From Paraburkholderia bryophila (lineage in GTDB: Bacteria; Pseudomonadota; Gammaproteobacteria; Burkholderiales; Burkholderiaceae): a stretch of DNA of 64,000 nt. The stretch is from positions 1,116,001-1,180,000 of the forward strand of contig NZ_JACCAS010000001.1 of NCBI RefSeq assembly GCF_013409255.1, read 5' to 3'. Within the stretch, counting starts at the first letter, position 1. Each line of letters starts with the position of its first letter. The notes under the pieces were generated by a model that saw only the letters and a list, made by a program, of their open reading frames with translations, had not been told where the DNA came from and did not search any database. The position numbers and the translations under genes are program-made. Positions 1 to 9,784 of this stretch are shown piece after piece.

Positions 1-794
1 GCGTGAACCGCCGCCTTGACGAAGAACGACATGAAGCCGAGCTTCACGCCATGTTCTTTTTCGAACTTGTCTTTGTACTTGTTGCGCAGGTCCATCACCG
101 GAGCCATGTTCACTTCGTTGAACGTGGTCAGGATGGCGTTGGTTTGCTGCGACTCGAGCAGACGTTCGGCGATCCGTGCGCGCAGACGCGACATCGGCAC
201 GCGTTGTTCCGGGCGGTCCTTCAGCCACTGGTCGGCCGAGGCCGGGCCCTTGACTTCCGGCAGCGACGGCTTGGCCGCCTTCGGTGCGGCAGCGGCCGGA
301 GCCGGTGCGGCCTTGGCAGCCGGGGCGCCGGCGGTCAGCACGTCGCCCTTGGTGATGCGGCCGTCGCGGCCCGTGCCGGCGACGTCGCCCGACGACAGAC
401 CCTTCTCCGCCATCAGCTTGCCGGCAGCCGGCGAAGCAGCGGTGTTCGCACCCGTTGCGGAGGCGGCTTGTGCGGCCGGAGCAGCGGCTTGTGCCGGTTC
501 AGCAACCGGAGCCGGCTTCACTTCGGCTTCGACGGCAGCGGCGCCAGCCTTGCCTTCGGTGTCGATCTTCGCGATCACCTGATCGGCGGCGACGATGTCG
601 CCGTCGTTCGAGATGATTTGCGCGAGCACGCCGGCTGCGGGTGCCGGCACTTCGAGCACGACCTTGTCGGTCTCGATTTCGATGAGAATTTCGTCGATGG
701 CGACAGCCTCGCCGGGCTTCTTCTTCCACTGCAGCATCGTGGCTTCCGAGACCGACTCGGACAGCTGGGGAACCTTGACTTCAACAATAGCCAT
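1..794 (-). CDS. odhB: Dihydrolipoamide succinyltransferase, E2 of 2-oxoglutarate dehydrogenase (C-terminus off the window)
   Basis: E2 core of the 2-oxoglutarate dehydrogenase complex (TCA cycle, cytoplasm): it transfers the succinyl group from lipoyl-lysine to CoA. About 264 codons are visible. They show an N-terminal lipoyl domain (residues 1-80, lipoylation lysine in ETDKVVLEV near residue 44), an Ala/Pro-rich swinging linker, a peripheral subunit-binding domain (about 120-155) and the start of the catalytic domain from about 175. The catalytic His/Asp motif lies beyond the left edge. It follows odhA on the same strand with a 144-bp gap that contains a hairpin, so the two are probably co-transcribed. 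The start ATG at 794 gives the typical MAIVEVKVPQLSESV N-terminus. Family assignment is very secure. Confidence 0.96.
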   Translation of the reverse strand, partial: MAIVEVKVPQLSESVSEATMLQWKKKPGEAVAIDEILIEIETDKVVLEVPAPAAGVLAQIISNDGDIVAADQVIAKIDTEGKAGAAAVEAEVKPAPVAEPAQAAAPAAQAASATGANTAASPAAGKLMAEKGLSSGDVAGTGRDGRITKGDVLTAGAPAAKAAPAPAAAAPKAAKPSLPEVKGPASADQWLKDRPEQRVPMSRLRARIAERLLESQQTNAILTTFNEVNMAPVMDLRNKYKDKFEKEHGVKLGFMSFFVKAAVH

Positions 795-898
795 TATGAA
801 TATCCTGAATACGTATCGGGTGACGGCGCGGGGAACGACGACCGCCTGCGAACCATGCCTGCCGTTTGTGAACTTTCGTTAGTTCAGAGAAGGCGGCA

Positions 899-923
899 CG
901 GGAAAGCGCACTGCGCTTTCCCG
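899..923 (-). other. Hairpin in the odhA-odhB intergenic gap
   Basis: An inverted repeat with arms CGGGAAAGCGCA / TGCGCTTTCCCG and almost no loop lies 15 bases after the odhA stop. No T-run follows on the minus strand, so it looks more like an mRNA-stabilising or processing hairpin than a full terminator. It could set the E1:E2 expression ratio, which is inference. Confidence 0.5.
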
Positions 924-938
924 GTTCGTCTGTTTTGC

Positions 939-3800
939 TTATTTAGCGATCGACGAGCTCTTGAGACGGCCGAACGCGCCTTCGACCAGCGCCTTCTGCT
1001 GCTCGTAGTGCTTCGCGTAGTAGCCGACTGCCGGCGAGGCCGAAGCCGGACGGCCGCTGTACGCCAGCTTCTGCCCGTCCTTCATGCCTTCCTTCAGGTG
1101 ATGCTCGATGTAGAACCACGGGCCTTGATTCTGCGGCTCGTCCTGCACCCAGACCACTTCGGTCGCGTTGTCGTACTTCTTCATTTCCGATTCGAACTGC
1201 TTGTGCGCGAACGGATAGAGCTGTTCGATACGGAGGATCGCGACGTCGTACTGCTTCGCTTCGCGGCGATGCGCGACGAGGTCGTAATACACGCGGCCCG
1301 AGCAGGCCACCACGCGCTTGACCTTCTTCGCGTCGACGGCTTCGTCCACTTCGCCGATGATCGGCTGGAACGCGCCCTTCGCGAGTTCCGACAGATCCGA
1401 CACCGCTTCCTTGTGGCGCAGCAGCGACTTCGGCGTCGCGACGATCAGCGGCTTGCGGAACAGGCGGATCATCTGACGGCGCAACAGATGGAAAATCTGC
1501 GCCGGCGTGGTCGGTTGAACGACCTGCATGTTGTGATCCGCGCACAGTTGCAGGAAACGCTCGATACGTGCCGACGAGTGTTCCGGACCCTGGCCTTCAT
1601 AGCCGTGCGGCAGGAGCATAGTGAGACCCGACACGCGGCCCCACTTCACTTCGCCCGACGAGATGAACTGGTCGATCACGACTTGCGCGCCGTTCACGAA
1701 GTCGCCGAACTGCGCTTCCCACGCGACGAACGTATTCGGTTCAGCGGTCGAGTAGCCATACTCGAAACCGAGCACCGCTTCTTCCGACAGCACCGAGTCG
1801 ATCACGTTGAACTTCGCCTGACCTTCGGCAATGTTCTGCAGCGGCACGTACGTGCCGTCGTTCCAGCGTTCGCGGTTCTGATCGTGCAGCACCGAGTGAC
1901 GGTGCGTGAACGTGCCGCGGCCCGAGTCCTGACCGGTCAGGCGCACGGCGTAACCGGACGCGACCAGCGACGCGAATGCCAGGTGCTCGCCCATACCCCA
2001 ATCGAGCTTGGCTTCGCCACGGCCCATCGCGCGACGGTCGTTGAGAACGCGCTCGACCAGCGGGTGAACCTTGAAGTTTTCCGGCACCGTGGTGATGCGC
2101 TCGGCAAGGCGCTTCAGTTCCGCGAGCGGCACGGCCGTGTCGGCTGCGTCGGTCCACTTGCGGTTCAGGAACGGCACCCAATCCACCGCGTACTTGCTCT
2201 TGTAGTTCGACAGGACCGGGTCGACCGTGTGGTGACCTTCGTCCATCGCCTTGCGGTACGCCTTGACGAAATCGTCGCCTTCTTCCGCGGTGATCACGCC
2301 TTGCTGCACCAGCTTTTCAGCGTACAGCGCGCGCGTGCCCGGGTGCTTGGCAATGGTCTTGTACATCAGCGGCTGCGTGACCGCCGGCGTGTCCTGCTCG
2401 TTGTGACCCAGCTTGCGGAAACAGACGATGTCGACAACCACGTCTTTGTGGAACTGCATCCGGAAGTCGATAGCCAGCTGCGTTGCCAGCACGACCGCTT
2501 CGGGATCGTCGCCGTTCACGTGCAGCACCGGCGCTTCGATCATCTTGACCACATCCGAGCAGTACAACGTGGAGCGCGAGTCGCGCGGATCCGACGTCGT
2601 GAAGCCGATCTGGTTGTTGATGACGATGTGCAGCGTGCCGTGCGTGCCGTAACCGCGCGTTTGCGCGAGGTTCAGCGTTTCCATCACGACGCCCTGGCCC
2701 GCGAAGGCCGCGTCGCCGTGGATCTGCACCGGCAGCACTTGCAGGCCGCTGTCGTCGCCGCGACGGTCCATGCGGGCCTTCGCCGAACCTTCGACCACCG
2801 GGTTGACGATTTCGAGGTGCGACGGATTGAATGCGAGCGACAGGTGAACCGGGCCGCCTTCGGTCGAGACGTCCGACGAGAAACCCTTGTGGTACTTGAC
2901 GTCGCCGGCCGGCAGGTCGTCGACGTGCTTGCCTTCGAATTCGGCGAACAGGTCCGCCGGCATCTTGCCCAGCGTATTGACCAGCACGTTCAGACGGCCA
3001 CGGTGGGCCATGCCGATGACGATTTCCTGGACGCCGTTGGCGCCGCCATGACGCACGACTTCGTCCATCGACGCGATGAAGCTTTCGCCGCCTTCGAGCG
3101 AGAAGCGTTTCTGGCCGACGTACTTGGTGTGCAGGAAGCGCTCGAGGCCTTCAGCGGCCGTCAAACGGTTCAGAATGTGCTTTTTCTTGTCGTTCGAGAA
3201 ATTCGGCGTCGAACGGATCGACTCGAGCTTCTCTTTCCACCAGCGCTTCTGTTCCGGATCGCTGATGTACATGTACTCGGCGCCGATCGTGCCGCAGTAC
3301 GTGTCACGCAATGCCTTGACGATCTCGCGCAGCGACGCGCGCTCGAAACCGAAATACAGGTTCGTGGCGCTGAACTCCTGGTCCAGATCGGCTTCGGTGA
3401 AGTCGTAGAACGCGGGTTCGAGTTCGGGGATAGCGGGACGTTCGCGGCGCTTCAGCGGATCGAGATTGGCCCATTGCGAGCCGAGGAAGCGATATGCGCC
3501 GATGAGGGACTGCACATAGACTTGCTTGCGGGAGGTAGCGAGGTCTTCGCCGCCGGTGGCCGCGCGCGGGATGAAGGCGTTAGCCTTGGCCCGTTGAGCA
3601 AACGATTCGACGATCGGGCCGTGGGCCACGTCGTTGGCATTGCTGCCGTCCGATGCAGGAACATTCTGCAACGCGTCGAAATAGCTGCGCCAGTTCTCGG
3701 GCACTGACGCCGGATTGTCGAGATACGCTTCGTACATTTCTTCTACGTACGGAGCATTGCCGCCGAACAGATAAGAGTTCGACTGGAATTGCTTCATCAT
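939..3800 (-). CDS. odhA: 2-oxoglutarate dehydrogenase E1 component
   Basis: Thiamine-diphosphate-dependent E1 (SucA/OdhA) of the 2-oxoglutarate dehydrogenase complex. It decarboxylates 2-oxoglutarate and succinylates the lipoyl group of OdhB. The protein has 953 aa, close to the usual length. The N-terminus has the short E1o segment (NSYLFGGNAPYVEEMYEAYL). The middle has HRGRLNVLVNTLGK and the ThDP/Mg motif beginning GDAAFAGQG and ending NNQIGF. The C-terminal transketolase-like half has GQDSGRGTFTHRHSV and EEAVLGFEYGYS. I chose the ATG at 3800 over the in-frame GTG four codons upstream because that GTG sits inside the ribosome-binding site (AAAGGTGAG, 8 bases before the ATG). It lies upstream of odhB on the same strand. 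Confidence 0.97.
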   Translation of the reverse strand: MMKQFQSNSYLFGGNAPYVEEMYEAYLDNPASVPENWRSYFDALQNVPASDGSNANDVAHGPIVESFAQRAKANAFIPRAATGGEDLATSRKQVYVQSLIGAYRFLGSQWANLDPLKRRERPAIPELEPAFYDFTEADLDQEFSATNLYFGFERASLREIVKALRDTYCGTIGAEYMYISDPEQKRWWKEKLESIRSTPNFSNDKKKHILNRLTAAEGLERFLHTKYVGQKRFSLEGGESFIASMDEVVRHGGANGVQEIVIGMAHRGRLNVLVNTLGKMPADLFAEFEGKHVDDLPAGDVKYHKGFSSDVSTEGGPVHLSLAFNPSHLEIVNPVVEGSAKARMDRRGDDSGLQVLPVQIHGDAAFAGQGVVMETLNLAQTRGYGTHGTLHIVINNQIGFTTSDPRDSRSTLYCSDVVKMIEAPVLHVNGDDPEAVVLATQLAIDFRMQFHKDVVVDIVCFRKLGHNEQDTPAVTQPLMYKTIAKHPGTRALYAEKLVQQGVITAEEGDDFVKAYRKAMDEGHHTVDPVLSNYKSKYAVDWVPFLNRKWTDAADTAVPLAELKRLAERITTVPENFKVHPLVERVLNDRRAMGRGEAKLDWGMGEHLAFASLVASGYAVRLTGQDSGRGTFTHRHSVLHDQNRERWNDGTYVPLQNIAEGQAKFNVIDSVLSEEAVLGFEYGYSTAEPNTFVAWEAQFGDFVNGAQVVIDQFISSGEVKWGRVSGLTMLLPHGYEGQGPEHSSARIERFLQLCADHNMQVVQPTTPAQIFHLLRRQMIRLFRKPLIVATPKSLLRHKEAVSDLSELAKGAFQPIIGEVDEAVDAKKVKRVVACSGRVYYDLVAHRREAKQYDVAILRIEQLYPFAHKQFESEMKKYDNATEVVWVQDEPQNQGPWFYIEHHLKEGMKDGQKLAYSGRPASASPAVGYYAKHYEQQKALVEGAFGRLKSSSIAK

Positions 3801-4175
3801 TTTTACGCTCACCTTTCTTCGAGTTTCTCGAGAAATAGCGGGTTACAGAACCTTCCGCGACACGGCCTGACCGTTTGGCGGATTGCGCGAATCAAGTCTT
3901 GCTTGGAAGGACCTAAAACTTTGCACCCGGGGAGCATATCACAGAACCGATACTCCAGATAGCAGACGGATTGCCGCTCAAGCCTTTTCTGACGGGGCTT
4001 TCGGGCTACTTTCAAGATAGTTAACAGTCTTCTGCGGCAAACGGGGCCAATTGGTCATCAGGCTTCACCAGGCCGCATGGGCGCAGAAACGACAAAAGCC
4101 GCCCGGAGGCGGCTTTTGTCTACAGCGAACCGGCTTTGGCGCCCGGTTGTCTGCGTGCCTAGTGCACTGCGCTGC
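3801..4175. other. Intergenic region odhA upstream / typA downstream
   Basis: This stretch holds the upstream region of odhA and the typA terminator (listed separately). On the minus strand an AT-richer patch reading GATATGCT near 3940 could be a -10 element for odhA, but I find no convincing -35. No credible gene is present. The short open frames here lack ribosome-binding sites and protein-like composition. Confidence 0.5.
4091..4120 (-). terminator. Rho-independent terminator after typA
   Basis: Perfect 13-bp inverted repeat GACAAAAGCCGCC / GGCGGCTTTTGTC with a CGGA loop, about 55 bases downstream of the typA stop codon. The T-rich 3' arm is continued by GTTT on the minus strand. It insulates typA from odhA. 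Confidence 0.85.
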
Positions 4176-6002
4176 TTAGTCCACTGCGCCCTTACGGCTT
4201 GCGCTGCGGCGCTCGTGTTCCTTCAGGTAACGCTTGCGCAGTCGGATGGATTGCGGCGTGACTTCGACGAGTTCGTCGTCGTCGATGAATTCGACCGCGT
4301 ATTCCAGCGACATCTGGATCGGCGGCACGAGGCGCACCGCTTCGTCGGTACCCGACGAACGCACGTTGGTCAGTTGCTTGCCCTTGATCGGGTTCACGAC
4401 CAGGTCGTTGTCACGGCTGTGAATGCCGATGATCATGCCTTCGTACAGCGGCTCGCCCGGCGACACGAACATACGGCCGCGATCCTGCAGCTTCCACAGT
4501 GCGTAGGCGACAGCCGCGCCGTCGTCCTGCGAAATCAGCACGCCGTTGCGACGCTCGCCCACCGCGCCCTCACGGACCGGCTGATACGAGTCGAACGTGT
4601 GGCTCATCAGGCCCGTGCCGCGCGTGAGCGTGAGGAATTCCGACTGGAAGCCGATCAGGCCGCGCGCCGAAATACGGTACTCGAGACGCGTACGGCCACG
4701 GCCGTCCGACGCCATGTCGAGCATTTCGCCCTTACGGCGGCCCAGCTCTTCCATCACGCCACCCTGGTGGCCGTCTTCCATGTCGACGGTCAGGTTTTCG
4801 TACGGCTCGTGCTTCACGCCGTCGATTTCCTGCATCACCACGCGCGGACGCGACACGGCCAGCTCATAGCCTTCGCGACGCATGTTTTCCACCAGAATGG
4901 TCAGGTGCAATTCACCGCGGCCTGCCACTTCGAACGTGGTTTCGTCGCCGGTTTCTTTCACGCGCAACGCGACGTTGTGGTTCAGTTCCTTCATCAGGCG
5001 GTCACGAATCTGACGGCTCGTGACGAACTTGCCTTCGCGGCCGGCCAGCGGCGACGAATTGACGAGGAAGTTCATGGTCAGCGTCGGTTCGTCGACGGTG
5101 ATCATGGGCAGCGCTTCCGGTTGTTCCGGTGCGCAGATGGTCACGCCGATACCGATTTCTTCGATACCGTTGATCAGCACGATGTCGCCGGCTTCAGCCG
5201 ACTCGACCTGCACGCGCTCGAGACCCTTGAACGACAGCACCTGGTTGATCTTGCGGTTCAGGATCGCGCCATCAGGGCCCGAACGAACGGCGACCGACAT
5301 GCCCGGCTTGATCGTGCCGCGCGTGATACGGCCCACGCCGATACGGCCGACGTACGACGAATAGTCCAGCGACGTGATCTGCAGTTGCAGCGGCGCGCTC
5401 GGATCAGCCGGGCGCACCGGCACGTGTTGCAGCACGGCTTCGAACAGCGGACGCATGTCGCCTTCACGCACGTCTTGCGTCAAACCGGCGTAACCGTTCA
5501 GGCCCGACGCGTAGACGATCGGGAAGTCGAGTTGTTCATCCGTTGCACCCAGCTTGTCGAACAGGTCGAACGTCTGGTTGATCACCCAGTCGATCCGCGC
5601 GCCCGGCCGGTCGACCTTATTGATCACGACGATCGGCTTCAGGCCGAGCGCCAGCGCTTTCTTGGTCACGAAGCGCGTTTGCGGCATCGGGCCTTCGACC
5701 GCGTCCACCAGCAGCAGCACCGAGTCGACCATCGACAGCACGCGCTCCACTTCGCCGCCGAAGTCGGCGTGGCCCGGCGTGTCGACGATGTTGATGTGCG
5801 TGCCTTCGTACTCGACCGCGCAGTTCTTCGACAGAATCGTGATACCACGTTCTTTTTCGATGTCGTTCGAGTCCATCACGCGCTCGACGACCTGCTGGTT
5901 GTCGCGGAACGTGGCGGTCTGACGGAGCAGTTGATCGACGAGCGTAGTCTTGCCGTGGTCGACGTGGGCAATGATGGCGATGTTGCGTAGGGCGCGGGTC
6001 AT
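4176..6002 (-). CDS. typA: Ribosome-associated translational GTPase TypA/BipA
   Basis: Translational GTPase of the EF-G/LepA class that binds 70S ribosomes and helps 50S assembly and stress or low-temperature growth. The product is 608 aa, the usual length. The G-domain has G1 [15 protein letters not shown] near residue 11, the switch I region [10 protein letters not shown]3 [15 protein letters not shown] and G4 NKVDRPGAR. It is followed by the beta-barrel, EF-G-like domains and the TypA C-terminal domain ([10 protein letters not shown]). The open frame extends 97 codons further upstream, but the conserved protein begins at [18 protein letters not shown], so the ATG at 6002 is used. It stands alone, with a strong terminator downstream. 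Confidence 0.96.
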   Translation of the reverse strand: MTRALRNIAIIAHVDHGKTTLVDQLLRQTATFRDNQQVVERVMDSNDIEKERGITILSKNCAVEYEGTHINIVDTPGHADFGGEVERVLSMVDSVLLLVDAVEGPMPQTRFVTKKALALGLKPIVVINKVDRPGARIDWVINQTFDLFDKLGATDEQLDFPIVYASGLNGYAGLTQDVREGDMRPLFEAVLQHVPVRPADPSAPLQLQITSLDYSSYVGRIGVGRITRGTIKPGMSVAVRSGPDGAILNRKINQVLSFKGLERVQVESAEAGDIVLINGIEEIGIGVTICAPEQPEALPMITVDEPTLTMNFLVNSSPLAGREGKFVTSRQIRDRLMKELNHNVALRVKETGDETTFEVAGRGELHLTILVENMRREGYELAVSRPRVVMQEIDGVKHEPYENLTVDMEDGHQGGVMEELGRRKGEMLDMASDGRGRTRLEYRISARGLIGFQSEFLTLTRGTGLMSHTFDSYQPVREGAVGERRNGVLISQDDGAAVAYALWKLQDRGRMFVSPGEPLYEGMIIGIHSRDNDLVVNPIKGKQLTNVRSSGTDEAVRLVPPIQMSLEYAVEFIDDDELVEVTPQSIRLRKRYLKEHERRSASRKGAVD

Positions 6003-6346
6003 AGGAAACCTGGAGACAGTTGGAGTGCGCCGCTTGCTTAGCCGGTTACTTATCGGTTGCCAGATAAACCACGAAACCACGACAAGCCCAAAGCGCACTT
6101 TTGGGAACCCAACATTATAGCACGCAGAAATGAAGCTATCTCGTATTCCCTGATTGCGCACTCGGCCTTGGCGCGACCGGGCACGGAACACCCTGCCCGC
6201 GCCGATCGGCGCAACCCTACGCAAAACCGCGCGCATCGTGCCTTGAGCCGTAATGGATCCTTGCCTAAGCTGTAATAACGCTTGCCGCGTCAACCAACGG
6301 ACCTCTATACTCCTGCCTAGTCAACCATTGCATTCGCACGAGAATC
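6003..6346. other. Divergent intergenic region typA / marR
   Basis: Both typA (minus) and the MarR gene (plus) start from this stretch. A sigma-70-like promoter for marR is listed separately. The element GTCAACCA occurs twice nearby (from 6289 and 6320, the second as AGTCAACCATTG) and could be regulator half-sites. No gene is seen. Confidence 0.45.
6282..6311 (+). promoter_or_regulatory. Putative sigma-70 promoter of the marR-efflux operon
   Basis: -35 TTGCCG (6282-6287) and -10 TATACT (6306-6311) are separated by 18 bp, 36 bases before the MarR start codon. The -10 matches the consensus at 5 of 6 positions and the -35 at 4 of 6. A MarR repressor would be expected to bind over or next to this site. 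Confidence 0.55.
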
Positions 6347-6865
6347 ATGACGGAGCATTCCCCTACTCCCACGCCGGACCTCAGCCAGTATCAGCTCGGC
6401 GAAAGCGTCGGCTATCTGCTGTCGCGCGTGAAATCGACCATGTCGAACCTGGTCACGCAACGTAGCATGGCCGAACTGGGCATCACCAGCCAGCAGGGCA
6501 GCATCCTGTTCATGGTGGCGAGCGGCAAATGCCTGCTGGCGGCCGAACTGGCGCGCGAATACGGCATCGACGCGAGCGCCGTCACGCGTCTGGTCGACCG
6601 GTTGGAGAAGCGCGGCCTGCTGACCCGGGTGCGCAGCAACGAAGACCGGCGCGTGGTGCGCCTCGCGCTGACGCCGGAAGGTCACGCGATCGCGGCGAAA
6701 ATGCCGGCCATTTTCAACGGTGTGCTGGACGACCTGCTGAACGGCTTCACGCCCGAAGAAGTGGGTTTTCTGAAGAGCATGTTGCGCCGTGTGCTCGTCA
6801 ATTCCGGTGAACAAACGGGACTAACCCGTGATGCAGCAAGCAATTTTGACAGCAAATCGTCATAG
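6347..6865 (+). CDS. MarR-family transcriptional regulator of the adjacent efflux operon
   Basis: Winged-helix MarR-type regulator of 172 aa, the family norm being 140-180. The recognition helix region reads LAREYGIDASAVTRLVDRLEKRGLL and is followed by the beta-wing VRSNEDRRVVRLALTPEG, the classic MarR signature with the conserved D-x-R. It is the first gene of a same-strand run with a NodT-type outer-membrane lipoprotein, an HlyD/EmrA adaptor and an EmrB-type pump, so it most likely represses that operon until a small aromatic or lipophilic ligand binds. The inducer cannot be read from sequence. An inverted repeat spans its stop codon (see 6836-6874). Confidence 0.9.
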   Translation: MTEHSPTPTPDLSQYQLGESVGYLLSRVKSTMSNLVTQRSMAELGITSQQGSILFMVASGKCLLAAELAREYGIDASAVTRLVDRLEKRGLLTRVRSNEDRRVVRLALTPEGHAIAAKMPAIFNGVLDDLLNGFTPEEVGFLKSMLRRVLVNSGEQTGLTRDAASNFDSKSS

Positions 6866-6874
6866 ATTGCTTGC
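6836..6874 (+). repeat. Inverted repeat spanning the marR stop codon
   Basis: Perfect 9-base arms GCAAGCAAT (6836-6844) and ATTGCTTGC (6866-6874) enclose the end of marR, including its stop codon. As RNA this forms a hairpin that could lower readthrough or stabilise the distal efflux mRNA. As DNA it could be an operator. Its role is inference. Confidence 0.5.
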
Positions 6875-6911
6875 AGTGTCCATCATTACATTCCACTCAA
6901 AGAGTCGAGCG

Positions 6912-8429
6912 ATGAAATCCCTTTCCCTGTCCGCGTCCGCGCTTTCGCGCCGGACCGCTGTCGCCGCCGCGGTGACGGCGCTCGCCCTCACGGGGTGCGC
7001 GAACTACTTCGGCATGAAAAGCGACAAGCAGATCTCGTCGCCGGCTCAGTACGAGTCCTCCCAGAGTCTGTCGGGCCAGGGCGGCCAGTGGCCGTCGCTC
7101 GACTGGGCCAACCAGTTCGGCGACCCGCAGTTGCCCAAGCTGATCGCGGAAGCGCTGGAAGGCAGCCCGTCGATCGCGCAGGCGCAGGCACGGATCGCGA
7201 AGGCGTCGTCGTATATCGAAAGCTCGCGCTCGGCGCTGTATCCGAAGGTTAACGGCAGCTATTCGTGGACCCGCGAACTGTTCTCCGGCAACGCGCTCTA
7301 CCCGCCTCCGTACGGCGGCACCTGGTATAGCGAGAACAACGTGCTCGCCAGCGCGTCGTGGGATCTCGACCTGTGGGGCAAGAATCGCCAGCGCCTCGGT
7401 CAGGCCGTGTCGCAGGAAAAGGCCGCCGAGGCCGACATGCAGCAGGCGCGCGTCACGCTCGCCGCGTCGGTGGCGAGCTCGTATAACCAGCTCGCGCAGC
7501 TATATGCGTTCCGCGACATCGCCGCGCGCGAAATCGCCAACCGCCAGGATATCGGCCGCATTACGAACGGCCGCGTGGCCGCCGGCCTCGACACCAATGT
7601 CGAGCGGCAAACCGCGAACGGCAACATCGCGACCAGCCAGTCGAATTTGACCGACCTCGACGGCCAGATCACCGTGGTGCGTTACCAGTTGGGCGCGCTG
7701 CTCGGCAAGGGGCCGGACCGCGGCCTGCAGATCGCCCAGCCGGTGCTGACCAACGGCAACGCGGTGGCGCTGCCGGATAACCTGCCGGCCGACCTCGTCG
7801 CGCGTCGTGCGGATATCGTCGCCGCGCGCTGGCAAGTGGAAGCCGCCATGCACGATGTGAAAGAGGCCAAGGCCGAATTCTTCCCGGACGTGAATCTCGC
7901 GGCCGGCGTCGGCTTCGACGCGTTCGGCTGGGGCCGCTTCCTCAAATCCGGCAGCCGTCAGATGCAACTCGGCCCGGCGATCCATCTGCCGATCTTCGAC
8001 GCCGGCGCGCTGCGCTCGCAGTTGAAGGGCCGTTTCGCCGATTTCGACCTGGACGTAGCGAACTACAACCAGACGCTGATCAGCGCGCTGTCGGACGTCG
8101 CGACGCAAGTCTCGTCGATCCGTTCGATCGACCAGCAGTCCGGCGACGCCCAACGCGCGCTCGACGCGTCGACCAAGGCGTACCAGCTGGCCGTGATCCG
8201 CTACAAGGCCGGACTGTCGCCGCAGTTGCAGGTGCTGACCGCCGACCAGAATCGCCTCGCCGCCGAACAGACGGTCACCAGCCTGAAGATGCGCCGCCGC
8301 GATATGCAGATCGGCCTCATCAAGGCGCTCGGCGGCGGTTTCGACGCGACGCAGACCGGCCTCGTGGCGCCGACCGATGCCCCGGCATCGGCGACCACCG
8401 CAACTGCCGCGACCGCAGCGGCGAACTGA
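6912..8429 (+). CDS. Outer-membrane efflux lipoprotein, NodT/OprM type
   Basis: TolC-like channel that completes a tripartite efflux pump across the outer membrane. The 505-aa product starts with a lipoprotein signal peptide. Its lipobox is ALTGC with Cys near residue 29, so it should be acylated. Two outer-membrane efflux repeats follow, with typical helical stretches (SWDLDLWGKNRQRLG; LPDNLPADLVARRADIVAARW) and an Ala/Thr-rich C-terminal tail. The open frame begins 28 codons earlier, but the ATG at 6912 directly precedes the signal peptide. It is followed after 79 bp by the adaptor gene. Substrates are unknown; neighbours suggest hydrophobic drugs or aromatic acids. Confidence 0.93.
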   Translation: MKSLSLSASALSRRTAVAAAVTALALTGCANYFGMKSDKQISSPAQYESSQSLSGQGGQWPSLDWANQFGDPQLPKLIAEALEGSPSIAQAQARIAKASSYIESSRSALYPKVNGSYSWTRELFSGNALYPPPYGGTWYSENNVLASASWDLDLWGKNRQRLGQAVSQEKAAEADMQQARVTLAASVASSYNQLAQLYAFRDIAAREIANRQDIGRITNGRVAAGLDTNVERQTANGNIATSQSNLTDLDGQITVVRYQLGALLGKGPDRGLQIAQPVLTNGNAVALPDNLPADLVARRADIVAARWQVEAAMHDVKEAKAEFFPDVNLAAGVGFDAFGWGRFLKSGSRQMQLGPAIHLPIFDAGALRSQLKGRFADFDLDVANYNQTLISALSDVATQVSSIRSIDQQSGDAQRALDASTKAYQLAVIRYKAGLSPQLQVLTADQNRLAAEQTVTSLKMRRRDMQIGLIKALGGGFDATQTGLVAPTDAPASATTATAATAAAN

Positions 8430-8508
8430 GCGCATCGCACGAAGCCACGCACAACACGCAAGAACATCCGAATAAACGACGACGTTTAAGAGAACCCGGA
8501 GCACATCA

Positions 8509-9753
8509 ATGAGCACCCCCCAGCAGCCCGCGGCTAACACCCAACCGGCCCAACCGGCGAACAACGGCAAACGCAAGCGCATGATGACGCTGCTCGTCAT
8601 CGTGATCCTGATCGCCGCGATCGCTTACGGCTTTTACTACTTCCTCGTCGCGCGCTTCCACGAAGACACCGACGACGCCTACGTGAACGGCAACGTGGTG
8701 CAGATCACGCCGCAAGTCACCGGCACCGTGGTCGCCGTGAACGCGGACGACACGCAAACCGTCAAGGCCGGCGATCCGCTGGTCGTGCTCGATCCGGCCG
8801 ACGCGCGCGTCGCGCTGGAACAGGCCGAAGCGAATCTCGCGCAAACGGTGCGCCAGGTGCGCGGCCTGTTCGCCGACGACAACCAGTACGAAGCGCAAGT
8901 CGCCCAGCGCCAGTCCGATCTGTCGCGCGCTCAGGACGATCTGAAGCGCCGTCTGGCCGTCGCGCAGACCGGCGCGGTGTCGCTGGAAGAAATCTCGCAC
9001 GCCCGCGACGCCGTGAAGAGCGCGCAAGCCTCCGTCGACGCCGCCCAGCAGCAACTGGCGTCGAACCGCGCGCTGACCGCCAACACCACGATCGCGAATC
9101 ACCCGAACGTGCAGGCTTCGGCCGCGAAGGTGCGCGACGCGTACCTGAACAACGCGCGTAACAACCTGCCGGCGCCCGTCACGGGCTACGTCGCGAAACG
9201 TTCGGTGCAGGTCGGCCAGCGCGTTTCGCCGGGCACCCCGCTGATGGCGATCGTGCCGCTCGGCGGCGTGTGGGTCGATGCGAACTTCAAGGAAGTGCAA
9301 CTGAAGTACATGCACATCGGCCAGCCGGTCGAACTGACGGCCGACGTGTATGGTTCGTCGGTGGTGTACCACGGCAAGGTGGTCGGCTTCTCGGCGGGCA
9401 CGGGTTCGGCGTTCTCGCTGCTGCCCGCGCAGAACGCCACCGGCAACTGGATCAAGGTGGTGCAGCGTCTGCCGGTGCGGATCGCGCTCGACCCGCAGGA
9501 ACTTGAGAAGCATCCGCTGCGTATCGGCCTGTCGATGCAAGCCGACGTCAGCATCAAGGACCAGAGCGGCGGCCAGCTCGGCGAAGCGCCGAACACGGTC
9601 TATCAGACCAACGTGTTCGAGAAGTACGGCGATCAGGCCGATGCGGAAATCGCCCGCATCATTTCGGAAAACGCCGGCCCGAACGGCGGCACGCCGAAGC
9701 CGGCTCAGGCAGCCGCGGCGGCCCCGGCCAAGCCCGCTGCAAAACTGATGTAA
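8509..9753 (+). CDS. emrA: HlyD/EmrA-family periplasmic adaptor
   Basis: Membrane-fusion protein that links an inner-membrane MFS pump to the outer-membrane channel. It has 414 aa. After an Ala/Pro/Gln-rich cytoplasmic tail there is one transmembrane helix (about residues 24-46), then the EDTDDAYVNGNVVQITPQVTG segment typical of EmrA, a biotinyl-lipoyl-like half-domain, a coiled-coil hairpin (about 100-190) and the second half-motif (APVTGYVAKRSVQVGQRVSPG). An AGAGAACCCGGAGC ribosome-binding region precedes the ATG. It lies between the outer-membrane gene and the emrB-like gene. The symbol denotes family resemblance, not proven substrate. Confidence 0.92.
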   Translation: MSTPQQPAANTQPAQPANNGKRKRMMTLLVIVILIAAIAYGFYYFLVARFHEDTDDAYVNGNVVQITPQVTGTVVAVNADDTQTVKAGDPLVVLDPADARVALEQAEANLAQTVRQVRGLFADDNQYEAQVAQRQSDLSRAQDDLKRRLAVAQTGAVSLEEISHARDAVKSAQASVDAAQQQLASNRALTANTTIANHPNVQASAAKVRDAYLNNARNNLPAPVTGYVAKRSVQVGQRVSPGTPLMAIVPLGGVWVDANFKEVQLKYMHIGQPVELTADVYGSSVVYHGKVVGFSAGTGSAFSLLPAQNATGNWIKVVQRLPVRIALDPQELEKHPLRIGLSMQADVSIKDQSGGQLGEAPNTVYQTNVFEKYGDQADAEIARIISENAGPNGGTPKPAQAAAAAPAKPAAKLM

Positions 9754-9784
9754 GCGGCGCGACGATTCATACAAGGTTTTTTTA

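Noticed and set aside
3..3707. 1234-codon plus-strand open frame over odhB/odhA
   Set aside because: It is the antisense shadow of odhB and odhA. The translation is Arg/His/Leu-rich with no domain, as high-GC antisense frames typically are.
4077..5990. 637-codon plus-strand frame over typA
   Set aside because: Antisense of typA; composition is His/Arg-rich without any family motif.
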